From positions 230,642-294,641 of the forward strand of contig CAVQKF010000018.1 in assembly GCA_963712955.1 (NCBI GenBank): DNA of 64,000 bases, read 5' to 3'. The position numbers and the translations under genes are program-made. The stretch's first letter is position 1, and every line of letters starts with the position of its first letter. Shown in pieces: positions 37,691 through 49,100 of the stretch. This stretch comes from DATFVJ01 sp963712955 (GTDB lineage: Bacteria > Actinomycetota > Actinomycetes > Streptosporangiales > Streptosporangiaceae). A model generated the notes under the pieces. That model had not been told where the DNA came from and ran no database searches. It saw nothing but the letters and a program-made list of their open reading frames with translations.

Positions 37691-38161
37691 TTACCAGCGG
37701 TAGTGCGCGAATGCCTTGTTGGACTCGGCCATCTTGTGTGTGTCCTCGCGCCGCTTGACGCTGGCGCCGAGGCCGTTGCTCGCGTCGAGAAGCTCGTTCA
37801 TGAGCCGCTCGGTCATCGTCTTCTCCCTGCGCGAGCGTGAGTAGGTCACGATCCAGCGCAGGGCCAGGGTGGTACTGCGCGAAGCCCGCACCTCCACAGG
37901 CACCTGGTACGTCGCGCCACCGACACGGCGGCTGCGCACCTCGAGGGTCGGCTTGACGTTGTCGAGAGCACGCTTGAGCGTCACGACCGGGTCATTGCCC
38001 GACTTGTCCCTGCAGCCCTCGAGCGCCCTGTACACGATCCGCTCCGCAAGTGAACGCTTGCCATCGAGTAGCACCTTGTTGACGAGCGCGGTAACGAGCG
38101 GCGAGCCGTAAACCGGGTCAGTAACGAGCGGCCGTTTGGACGCGGGGCCCTTGCGCGGCAT
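37691..38161 (-). CDS. rpsG: 30S ribosomal protein S7
   Basis: A 156-residue S7, head assembly initiator. MPRKGPASKRPLVTDPVYGSPLVTALVNKVLLDGKRSLAERIVY (in parts) and the C-terminal HKMAESNKAFAHYRW are conserved. One base separates it from rpsL. Confidence 0.98.
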   Translation of the reverse strand: MPRKGPASKRPLVTDPVYGSPLVTALVNKVLLDGKRSLAERIVYRALEGCRDKSGNDPVVTLKRALDNVKPTLEVRSRRVGGATYQVPVEVRASRSTTLALRWIVTYSRSRREKTMTERLMNELLDASNGLGASVKRREDTHKMAESNKAFAHYRW

Positions 38162-38162
38162 G

Positions 38163-38537
38163 TCAGCTCTTCTCCTTCTTCGCGCCGTAGCGGCTGCGGG
38201 CCTGCTTACGGTTCCGCACGCCCTGCGTGTCGAGCGAACCGCGGATGATCTTGTACCGGACGCCAGGAAGGTCCTTCACCCTGCCACCTCGAACGAGCAC
38301 GATCGAGTGCTCCTGCAGGTTGTGGCCCACACCTGGGATATAGGCCGTGACCTCGATCTGGCTGGTCAGCCGCACCCTGGCGACCTTGCGGAGGGCGGAG
38401 TTCGGCTTCTTGGGCGTTGTTGTGTAGACGCGCGTGCAGACGCCACGGCGCTGCGGGCTGCCCTTCAACGCCGGAGTCTTGTTCTTGGCCACCTTGTCCT
38501 GGCGGCCCTTGCGGACCAGCTGCTGGATCGTGGGCAC
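38163..38537 (-). CDS. rpsL: 30S ribosomal protein S12
   Basis: A 124-residue S12 of the decoding centre. The streptomycin-site regions TTPKKPNSALRKVARVRLT and PGVRYKIIRGSLD are wild-type. The start is the GTG at 38537 (VPTIQQLVRKGRQDK) because this gives the canonical length. The frame opens upstream into 29-bp repeats, which add MPEARTEDGDA in one reading but are not expected to be S12. Confidence 0.97.
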   Translation of the reverse strand: MPTIQQLVRKGRQDKVAKNKTPALKGSPQRRGVCTRVYTTTPKKPNSALRKVARVRLTSQIEVTAYIPGVGHNLQEHSIVLVRGGRVKDLPGVRYKIIRGSLDTQGVRNRKQARSRYGAKKEKS

Positions 38538-38547
38538 CGCGTCTCCG

Positions 38548-38634
38548 TCCTCTGTGCGCGCCTCCGGCACGCCTTGTCCTCTGTGCGCGCCTCCGGCACG
38601 CCTTGTCCTCTGTGCGCGCCTCCGGCACGCCTTT
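38548..38634. repeat. three 29-bp tandem repeats in the rpsL leader
   Basis: TCCTCTGTGCGCGCCTCCGGCACGCCTTG units at 38548-38576, 38577-38605 and 38606-38634 (last base differs), starting 11 bp upstream of the rpsL GTG. They lie in the untranslated leader and move any promoter by 58 bp. Confidence 0.9.
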
Positions 38635-39336
38635 TGGTCTCGCTAGGCCCCGCAGGCGGCCGTTCCCAGCCGTCTCACCTGCAGGTTCCCCCTTCTCGCC
38701 GACCCCCGTGGTCGGGCGTGTCGCCCAGTCCGGGGCACACCGGCCCATGAGAGGCCTATCGTCGAGGAGAGGAGGTCCAACGCGCCGCGTACCCCGGCCC
38801 AGTAGTTCCCGGGTCCGGAAGGCCGAATGGCGCGCCCGCGTGCCTATGGTGTCATAGGCACGGAGACAGAGATTACCGCCGCCCTGCCCACAGGTCAAAA
38901 CGGCGGCTCGCTGTTTCCCTTCCAACGCCACGTACACGCCAGATAATCCCGAACGACTGCCGCGGTCAGGCGCAACACCAACCTAGCCACTCACGCCCGG
39001 GCGGGCGAGCACCGTCCGCGGCGTGTCCCTCCGCCATCAGCGGCGTCCTCGCCTCGGACCGCGCCGTGCGATCGAGGTTCCGCAAGCGTGATCGGCCTAG
39101 ATCGGCCTAGATCTGCCGCCTTGGCGGCTTTCGTTACACACGGGTCACCGCCAGCCGCCGCGCCGCCGCGCCGCCGAGGACGTGCGGCGCACGGCTAACG
39201 ACCCGAACGCCAGTTAGCCGCCCACCCCCGCGCCCGGCAGGTCGTATACGACCCGCAACGGCACTTTCACGGTCGTCCCTCACTGGGAGGCGGGCACGCA
39301 AACGCGCTTGACCCTCACGTAGCGGGAGGCTGCACA
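38635..39336. other. rpsL upstream region, no supported gene
   Basis: About 700 bp that must include the str-operon promoter. GATCGGCCTA is repeated twice around 39091-39112. No protein-like frame is supported on either strand. Confidence 0.5.
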
Positions 39337-39459
39337 GTGGTCCACGTGAACAAGTACACGGTCGGTGAGGTGGCCCGCCTGGCGCGCGTCTCGATGCGGA
39401 GCTGGGCGCCAGCTACTTCACCACCCGCCTTGACCCGGACAAGGAAACCCGCCGCCTGA
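39337..39459 (+). pseudogene. MerR-type regulator N-terminal stub
   Basis: A GTG start with a strong GGGAGG site opens VVHVNKYTVGEVARLARVSMR, the first helices of a MerR-family winged HTH. Translation then runs into unrelated sequence and stops after 40 codons. In another frame, LGASYFTTRLDPDKETRRLIAKADEG follows, apparently from a different gene. The recognition wing and the effector domain are lost. Confidence 0.65.
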
Positions 39460-39506
39460 TCGCCAAGGCCGATGAAGGGTTGGGCCCGCCGAAAGCCCTG
39501 GCTGGC

Positions 39507-39806
39507 CTATGCGGCGGTGAGTGCTGGAATCCGCCCCGCGCTGATAGTTGGTGACGCCAGCGCGGAGCCTGATCGCTGGAAGTAAGCGCGAAGCTGTGCC
39601 TCTTCTGCGGCGGGGACCTCGTATGCATGGAGGATGGCATCCAGCGGCAACGATCCAATCAACGACGTGACCTCGATGCCTCTGACGTTCCCAGCATCGT
39701 CCAGGTCAACGAGGGTGCTGTCGTCAATCTGCTTCGTTCGAGCAACGGCCTCATCGCTGAGCTTGATGTACAGGGCACCTGCGTCCAGGTCGTAGCTGAG
39801 TAGCAT
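39507..39806 (-). CDS. DUF2283 family protein
   Basis: A 99-residue protein. MLLSYDLDAGALYIKLSDEAVARTKQID and LVDLDDAGNVRGIEVTSL are the signature of DUF2283 (small YuzE-like proteins of unknown function), and the last 25 residues are variable. It starts with ATG. Directly upstream (about 39821-39889) a frame ending LRRLTADEETLINVARPDDD looks like the C-terminus of a lost partner gene. DUF2283 genes often sit in mobile or toxin-antitoxin-like contexts, so this may be an orphan. Confidence 0.85.
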   Translation of the reverse strand: MLLSYDLDAGALYIKLSDEAVARTKQIDDSTLVDLDDAGNVRGIEVTSLIGSLPLDAILHAYEVPAAEEAQLRAYFQRSGSALASPTISAGRIPALTAA

Positions 39807-40048
39807 GCCATTCTCGCCTCTCAGTCGTCGTCCGGCCGGGCGACGTTAATGAGCGTCTCCTCGTCAGCGGTGAGTCGGCGCAAGGCGGTTCACCATGGGC
39901 CTCCGGTATACCGCAACGGGGTGACAACTCCGAACCAGAATTACCGCCAGCCACGCGTGGCGCTTGGCGCGTCTTGTGCCTCTTGGCCCATCCCGGCACA
40001 CAAGGATGCCTATCCTGGCGAGTAGGTAGCTAACGGATCAACCCGAGG

Positions 40049-41260
40049 ATGGGCATGACGCCCCTAGATGAGAGCGAGCCGCGCATTGGCGCGAACGTGC
40101 GCGCCGCCCGTCGCTCTCGTGGCATGAGCCTGGAGACACTCGCCGGTCTTACCGGCCGGTCCAAGGGATGGCTGAGCAAGATCGAAAATGGGCGTGCCCG
40201 GCTGGAACGCCGACAGGATATCGCCGCGATCGCTGAAGCACTGGGGGTGTCGGCCGACAGTCTCGTGGGTGCGCCCGCTCCGGAGATCCAGCCCCACACC
40301 AGGTCGTACAGCTTCCGGCCGCTGCGGGCGGCGCTGCTCGACGCTACGCTCGATGATCCACCGGACTTTCCTGTGCGCCCTGTCACAGTGCTCGCGGAGC
40401 TAGTAAGCGATCAAGACGCCGCGCTGCGGCGCGCAGACTACGGCACCCTGACACATCAGTTGCCGGGCCTGCTCGGCGAGCTTCAGGTGCACGCGGCGAC
40501 CGCGCACGGGGACGACCGGGATCTGGCGCTGCGGTCGCTCATCCTGACCTGCGCATCTGCCATGATCATGCTCCGGCATTTTGGGCTGACCGACCTGGCC
40601 TGGGTCAGCGCCGATCGGGGGCGGCATGCCGCTGACCTTCTCGGCCATCCAGTCTGGCGGGCGGCTGCCGCATTCGAGTGCGCACAGGCCCGCACGGCTG
40701 CCGACAAGTCACAAACGCTCCTGTCCACCCCCCGCCGCGCCGACGAGCTTCAGCCAAACCTCGGTGATGACCCGTTCGCGCACGAGGTGTACGGGATGTT
40801 GCACCTGTCGGCAGCGCTCGCCTGCGCCGTGCAGGGTGACCACGGTGGCGCTACAGAGCACGGGGCAGAAGCTGCGACAGTGGCGGGACGGCTCGGTGAC
40901 CGGCTAGACGCCTTCGAGTTGTTCGGCCCTTCCAACGTCGCGGTGTGGCGTGCCTCGTTCGCGGTCGAGGCGGGCAACGCCGAGGAGGCATTGACCTGCG
41001 CGGACACGATTGAGCCACGCAGGCTGGCATCGAATAACCGCCGCGCCGCCCTGCGGTTGGAGAAGGCGCGCGCCTACGCGATGCTCGGCAAGGATGCCGC
41101 CGCAGTGCAGGAGATGCGCCAGGCCGAACGGCTGTCACCGGCGCAGACCCACCATCACCCGCTCATCCGTGAGCTTGTCACCGATATGCTTGCCCGCGCT
41201 CGCCGCGAGGCTGGCGGCCGGGATCTGCGCGGCCTCGCCTGGCGAATGAACCTGATCTGA
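40049..41260 (+). CDS. XRE family transcriptional regulator with TPR-like C-terminal region
   Basis: A 403-residue regulator. Residues about 12-72 are a Cro/CI-type HTH (IGANVRAARRSRGMSLETLAGLTGRSKGWLSKIENG, read in parts). The remaining 330 residues are mostly helical and TPR-like (HLSAALACAVQGDHGGATEHGAEAA; RLEKARAYAMLGKDAAAVQEMRQAERL), as in many actinomycete regulators that sense an unknown ligand or partner. It is followed 115 nt downstream by a small protein gene on the same strand. The ATG at 40055 (MTPLD) is an alternative start. Confidence 0.88.
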   Translation: MGMTPLDESEPRIGANVRAARRSRGMSLETLAGLTGRSKGWLSKIENGRARLERRQDIAAIAEALGVSADSLVGAPAPEIQPHTRSYSFRPLRAALLDATLDDPPDFPVRPVTVLAELVSDQDAALRRADYGTLTHQLPGLLGELQVHAATAHGDDRDLALRSLILTCASAMIMLRHFGLTDLAWVSADRGRHAADLLGHPVWRAAAAFECAQARTAADKSQTLLSTPRRADELQPNLGDDPFAHEVYGMLHLSAALACAVQGDHGGATEHGAEAATVAGRLGDRLDAFELFGPSNVAVWRASFAVEAGNAEEALTCADTIEPRRLASNNRRAALRLEKARAYAMLGKDAAAVQEMRQAERLSPAQTHHHPLIRELVTDMLARARREAGGRDLRGLAWRMNLI

Positions 41261-41375
41261 GACAAGGGTTTCCAGGCGGAAACGACCGCAACCGCTGCAG
41301 GGCTATGGTCACCGGATGTGACCTTTCGATGGCACAAAAGCCGTTGAGGACCCTGTCAAACGGAAGACGGTCAAG

Positions 41376-41657
41376 ATGACAACCTGGGAAGACCCGGACC
41401 CAGCAGCCGACCTGGAAAAGCTCGCCGCCGAACTGGACAGCCAGGCGTTCGCAGTCAGCCTCGTGACCGCGCAAGGCCGGCCGCATCTGCACATCACCAA
41501 CCGGCAGGCCGTACAGCTCACCGAGCGCATCTACTGCGACGGCGAAAGTTTCTGGTGGGGGTGGGCCGAGCGCATCGCCGACGTGGCCGAGGTAGCAGCC
41601 GCAGCGGCGGCGGTAACCCGCGTGCTGCGGTCTCTAGGGGACCGCGCCCGCCGCTGA
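41376..41657 (+). CDS. small conserved partner protein of the XRE regulator
   Basis: A 93-residue soluble acidic protein (DLEKLAAELDSQAFAVSLV; RPHLHITNRQAVQLTERIY; ESFWWGWAERIADVAEVA). I do not recognise a named family. A damaged homologue at 14130-14326 also sits next to a damaged XRE-type gene, so the pair is a recurrent unit. By analogy with the XRE-DUF397 pairs of actinomycetes it could antagonise or assist the regulator, but it lacks the DUF397 signature. GGAAG lies upstream of the ATG. Confidence 0.75.
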   Translation: MTTWEDPDPAADLEKLAAELDSQAFAVSLVTAQGRPHLHITNRQAVQLTERIYCDGESFWWGWAERIADVAEVAAAAAAVTRVLRSLGDRARR

Positions 41658-41757
41658 ATACAGTCGGCAGGTGATTGTCATGGGGCTGCCGCGACCTCGC
41701 CGGCCTTGTCGGTCGACATCTACCGTATGACAGCCCGGACAGGCGGGCGTTCTGACG

Positions 41758-42024
41758 CTATCCGGCCGTTGAGCGGCGTCGGCCCAATGCAAGACCGACG
41801 CGGCTCAGCCAGTCAGCGAGCAGCGCGGCCTGGCGGCCTCGTAGTAGGACCCTGCTTCGGCATGGCAGTGTGCGCCCCCAGGGGGTGAGGTTGGCCGAGC
41901 CGAGATAGGCAAGATTGTGGTCGGCGATGACGGCCTTGAGATGGATGCCAAGTCCGTCTTCCTCCCCAGGAATACGCAGATCGCGTGCCGGCGCTGCCCG
42001 GGATGTGCGGCAAGCGCGTTCGGG
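41758..42024 (-). pseudogene. phospholipase-D-like C-terminal fragment
   Basis: An open frame without a convincing start contains one complete HKD motif: IHLKAVIADHNLAYLGSANLT (H-x-K-x4-D then GSAN), followed by VLLRGRQAALLADWL near its end. PLD-superfamily enzymes need two HKD motifs, and only the C-terminal one is left here. The family includes nucleases such as DISARM DrmC, but this piece is too short to say which subfamily. Confidence 0.7.
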
Positions 42025-42111
42025 TTATCAGCGCGGCCGCACATTCCGTGGTAGCGCCGGTCAACCAGCGGGGTTGTGCGACACAGCGGACGGCAAGCCG
42101 CAGGAATGCGA

Positions 42112-42142
42112 CGGCGGGCGCCCCTGGGAGGGGCGCCCGCCG
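42112..42142 (-). terminator. 13-bp GC hairpin after rpoC
   Basis: CGGCGGGCGCCCC (42112-42124) pairs perfectly with GGGGCGCCCGCCG (42130-42142), with a TGGGA loop. It begins about 50 nt after the stop of the downstream rpoC ORF. No T-run. Likely terminator of the rpoBC operon. Confidence 0.75.
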
Positions 42143-42192
42143 ACTGTCGCGCCGCCGCGGGAGACGGTGGCAGGCCAGGCTTTGAGCTGGAT

Positions 42193-44128
42193 CTATCTGT
42201 TGTAGGAACCGAAGTCGTACTCCTCGAGCGGTACGGCTTCCCCGCTGCCCTGCCCGAACGAGTAGTCGCTGGTGTCGTCGTACACACCCACCGGGTACAC
42301 GGCGGAACGGGCGTCCTCGCTGGGCTCGACCCGGATGTTCCGGTACAGCGGCATACCGGTGCCTGCCGGGATGAGCTTCCCGATGATGACGTTCTCCTTG
42401 AGGCCGAGCAGCGAGTCCGACTTGGCGTGAATCGCCGCATCGGTGAGCACCCGGGTCGTCTCCTGGAAGGACGCCGCCGACAGCCACGACTCGGTCGCGA
42501 GCGACGCCTTGGTGATGCCCATCAGCACCGGCCGACCGGATGCCGGCTGGCCGCCCTCGGCCACCACGGACCGGTTGGACTCCTCAAACCTGGGCCGGTC
42601 GACCAGTTCGCCTGGAAGCAACTCGGTGTCGCCCGATTCGAGTACGTTCACCCGCTTGAGCATCTGCCTTACGATGATCTCGATGTGCTTGTCGTGGATC
42701 GACACGCCCTGGGACCGGTAGACCTCCTGCACCTCGTGCACCAGGTGCAGCTGAAGCTCACGGGCGCCGAGGATCCTCAGCACCTCGTGCGGGTTGACCG
42801 CGCCCTGGATGAGCTGCTGGCCCACATGCACGTGCTCGCCCTCGGTCACCAGCAGGCGCGACCGCATCGGCACCTGGTAGGGGATCTCGTCCGTGCCGTT
42901 GTCGGGGACGACGACTATCTTGCGTGTCTTCTCCGTCTCCTCGATCCGGACCCGGCCCTCGGCCTCACTGATCGGCGCCATGCCCTTCGGGATCCGGGCC
43001 TCGAAGAGTTCCTGGATCCTCGGCAGGCCGTGGGTGATGTCCTGACCGGCCACACCGCCGGTGTGGAAGGTCCGCATGGTCAGCTGCGTACCCGGCTCGC
43101 CAATCGACTGTGCGGCGACGATGCCGACCGCCTCGCCGACATCCACGCGCTTGCCCGTCGCCAGCGAGCGGCCATAGCACTTGGCACACACGCCGATCCT
43201 GGACTCGCAGACGAGCACGCTATGGGTGCGGACGCTCTCCACTCCAGCAGCGGTCAGCTTGTCGATCATCGCCTCGGTGGTGTCGGTGCCCGCCTTCGCG
43301 AGCACCCTGCCCTCGGCCTCCACGTCGGTCGCGAGGGTACGGCCCGTCCCTGTGTTCTCGATGTTGACGACCTTGCGCAGTGCGCCGCCCGCGCCCTTCT
43401 CCGCGATCCGCATCGGGATCGACCTGTCCGTGCCGCAGTCCTCCTGCCGCACGATCACGTCCTGCGCCACGTCCACCAGGCGCCGGGTGAGGTAACCGGA
43501 GTCCGCGGTACGCAGCGCGGTGTCTGCAAGGCCCTTACGTGCGCCGTGGGTCGAGATGAAATACTCCACCACCGACAGCCCCTCGCGGAAGCTGGACTTG
43601 ATCGGCCTTGGGATCGTCTCGCCCTTCGGGTTGGAGACCAGGCCACGCATTCCGGCGATCTGCCGTACCTGCATCGGGTTACCGCGGGCGCCGGAGTTGA
43701 CCATCATCCAGACCGGGTTGGTCTTCGGGAAGGCCGCCTCCATGTCCTGCGCCACGTCCGCGGTCGCGTGCGTCCAGATCTCGATGAGCTCCTGACGGCG
43801 CTCCTCGTCGGTGATCAGGCCGCGCTCGTACTCGCGCTGCACCTTGTCGGCACGCTTCTCGTAGGACTCCAGGATCTCCCGCTTGTGCGGCGGCGCCACC
43901 ACATCCTCGATGGCGATGGTCAGCCCCGCCCGGGTCGCCCAGTGGAAGCCGGCGTCCTTGAGCGCGTCGAGCGCCGCGGCCACCTGCACCTTCGGGTAGC
44001 TCTCCGCGAGCTCGTTGACGATCGCGGAAAGCTGCTTCTTACCGACCTCGTAGTTCACGAACGGGAAGTCCGCGGGCAGCGTCTCGTTGAAGATGCACCG
44101 GCCGAGCGTGGTCGGGATCCTGATCGGC

Positions 44129-44139
<11 letters not shown>
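42193..44139 (-). CDS. rpoC: RNA polymerase beta-prime, C-terminal part (second ORF of split rpoC)
   Basis: A 648-codon frame with everything downstream of the double-psi barrel: TTLGRCIFNETLPADFPFVNYEVGKKQL, the bridge helix and start of the trigger region (MVNSGARGNPMQVRQIAGMRGL; HGARKGLADTALRTADSGYLTRRL), the second zinc site (EDCGTDR; LVCESRIGVCAKCYG) and the normal C-terminus. It can begin at the GTG at 44139 (VPGEPIRIP), 11 nt inside the upstream ORF and 4 nt after GGAAGG. The preceding codons in this frame (GFEPPEGW) also match beta-prime, so the original gene was continuous. Either it is made as a separate subunit, or a frameshift/sequencing error joins it. Confidence 0.93.
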
Positions 44140-46066
<1,927 letters not shown>

Positions 46067-46120
46067 TTAGTCATCCCCTGGGTAGTTCGCGGCTTCTGGA
46101 GCGTGCCTGCCAGACACGCT

Positions 46121-49100
46121 TCAGACCTCTTCAACGCTGCTCGGCTCGCGCCGGGACAGGTCGATGCCGAGCTCCTCCGCTGCGCGGAAGACGTCCTCGT
46201 CCGTATCACGCATCTCGATGGAGACGCCGTCGCTCGAGAGCACCTCGACGTTGAGGCAGAGCGACTGCATCTCTTTGATCAGCACCTTGAAGGACTCAGG
46301 TATGCCCGGCTCCGGGATGTTCTCGCCCTTGACGATCGCCTCGTACACCTTGACCCGGCCGAGAACGTCGTCGGACTTGATGGTGAGAAGCTCCTGCAGA
46401 GCGTAGGCAGCGCCGTAGGCCTCGAGCGCCCAGACCTCCATCTCACCGAACCGCTGGCCGCCGAACTGCGCCTTACCACCAAGCGGCTGCTGAGTGATCA
46501 TTGAGTACGGGCCCGTCGACCGAGCGTGGATCTTGTCATCGACCAGGTGCAGCAGCTTGAGGATGTAGATGTAGCCGACCGCAATCGGGTCCCGGAACGG
46601 CTCACCGGTCCTGCCATCGAACATCCGCGCCTTACCGCCGCCGCCGACCAGGCGCTCGCCGTCGCGGTTGGGCAGCGCGGAGCCGAGCAGGCCGGTGATC
46701 TCCTCCTCGCGTGCACCGTCGAACACCGGCGTGGCCACCGAAGTTCCCGCTGGCGCCTCATCAGCGCCGATCTGGTGCAGCCGCTTGTGCCACGCATCAT
46801 CGCCAGAGATCTTCCAACCGGCCTGCGCCACCCACCCGAGGTGGGTCTCGAGCACCTGGCCTACGTTCATCCGGCCAGGCACGCCGAGCGGGTTGAGCAC
46901 GATGTCCACCGGCGTGCCGTCCTCAAGGAACGGCATGTCCTCCGCGGGCAGGATCTTGGCGATGACGCCCTTGTTACCGTGCCGGCCCGCCAGCTTGTCA
47001 CCATCGGTGATCTTCCGCTTCTGCGCCACGTAGACGCGTACGAGCTCGTTCACGCCCGGAGGCAGCTCGTCGCCGTCCTCCCTGGTGAAGACGCGGACAC
47101 CGATGACCTTGCCCTCCTCGCCGTGCGGCACCTTCAGCGACGTGTCGCGGACCTCACGGGCCTTCTCACCGAAGATGGCACGCAGCAGCCGCTCCTCCGG
47201 GGTGAGCTCGGTCTCCCCCTTCGGCGTCACCTTGCCCACCAGGATGTCGCCAGTGACGACCTCGGCGCCGATCCGGATGATGCCGCGTTCGTCGAGGTCG
47301 GCGAGCACGTCATCGGAGACGTTTGGGATGTCCCTGGTGATCTCCTCGGGCCCGAGCTTGGTGTCGCGGGCGTCGACCTCATACTCCTCGATATGGATGG
47401 AGGAGAGGACGTCGTCGCGGACGAGCCGCTGAGACAGGATGATGGCGTCCTCGTAGTTGTGGCCCTCCCAGGGCATGAACGCCACGAGGAGGTTCTTGCC
47501 GAGCGCCATCTCGCCGCCGGACGTGCACGGGCCATCCGCGATGACCTGACCGGCCTCCACCCGCTGGCCCTCGTCCACGATCGGCTTCTGGTTGAAGCAC
47601 GTGCCCTGGTTGGAGCGCCGGAACTTGGCCACGCGGTAGGTCGTCCTGGTGCCATCATCGGCCGCGATCGTCACGTAGTCCGCCGAGACCTCCTCGGCCA
47701 CACCCGCCTTCTCCGCGATGATCACATCGCCGGCATCGGTCGCCGCGCGGTACTCCATGCCGGTGCCCACGAGCGGTGCCTCGCTGCGCAGCAGCGGCAC
47801 CGACTGGCGCTGCATGTTGGAGCCCATCAGCGCACGGTTCGCGTCATCGTGCTCCAGGAACGGGATCATCGCGGTCGCGACCGAAACCATCTGCCGCGGC
47901 GAGACGTCCATGTAGTCGACGTCATCGGGCTGGATGTAGTCGACCTCGCCGCCCTTCCGCCTGACGAGCACGCGGTCCTCGGCGAACGATCCGTCGGCGG
48001 AAAGCGGTGTGTTCGCCTGCGCGATGACGTGCCTGTCCTCCTCGTCCGCGGTCAGGTAGTCGATCTGCTCGGTGACGCTGCCGCTCTGAACCTTGCGGTA
48101 CGGGGTTTCGACGAAACCGAACGAGTTCACCCGCCCATACGAGGACAGCGAGCCGATAAGGCCGATGTTCGGGCCTTCAGGCGTCTCGATCGGGCACATC
48201 CGGCCGTAGTGCGACGGGTGCACGTCACGCACCTCGAAGCCGGCCCGCTCGCGGGAGAGGCCGCCCGGCCCGAGCGCGGAAAGGCGGCGCTTGTGCGTGA
48301 GCCCGGCTAGCGGGTTGGTCTGGTCCATGAACTGCGAGAGCTGGCTGGTACCGAAGAACTCCTTGATGGACGCCACGACCGGCCGGATGTTGATCAGCGT
48401 CTGCGGCGTGATCGCCTCGACGTCCTGGGTGGTCATCCGCTCCCTGACCACGCGCTCCATGCGCGCGAGGCCAAGTCGCACCTGGTTCTGGATGAGCTCG
48501 CCGACGGTACGCAGCCGCCGGTTGCCGAAGTGGTCGATATCGTCGGTCTCGACAGGGACCGCGACGTCGCCGACGGTGATCTCCTCCTCGCCCGCGTGCA
48601 GCCGGACGAGGTACTCGATCGTGGCGACGATGTCATCCTCGGACAGCGTGCCCCGGGCGATCGGCGCGTCGAGGCCGAGCTTCTTGTTGACCTTGTACCT
48701 GCCGACCTTGGCGAGGTCGTACCGCTTCGGGTTGAAGTACAGGTTCTCGAGCAGGGTCTGCGCGGACTCTCGGGTCGGCGGTTCACCCGGGCGCAGCTTG
48801 CGGTAGATGTCGAGCAGCGCGTCGTCCTGGCCGGAAGTGTGGTCCTTCTCCAGCGTGGTGCGCATGGACTCGTAGTCGCCGAAGCGGGCGAGGATCTTCG
48901 CCTCGTCCCAGCCAAGCGCCTTCAGCAGGACGGTGACGCCCTGCTTGCGCTTGCGGTCGATGCGCACGCCGACGCTGTCCCGCTTATCGACCTCGAACTC
49001 CAGCCACGCGCCACGGGACGGGATGACCTTGCAGCTGTAGACGTCCTTGTCGGAGGTCTTGTCGACCTGGCGGTCGAAGTACACGCCTGGCGAGCGGACG

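Noticed and set aside
48290..48420. Rifampicin-resistance change in RpoB (DQTNPL instead of DQNNPL)
   Set aside because: The key His and Ser positions of the pocket are wild-type, and the Asn-to-Thr difference may be ordinary lineage variation; resistance cannot be claimed from it.
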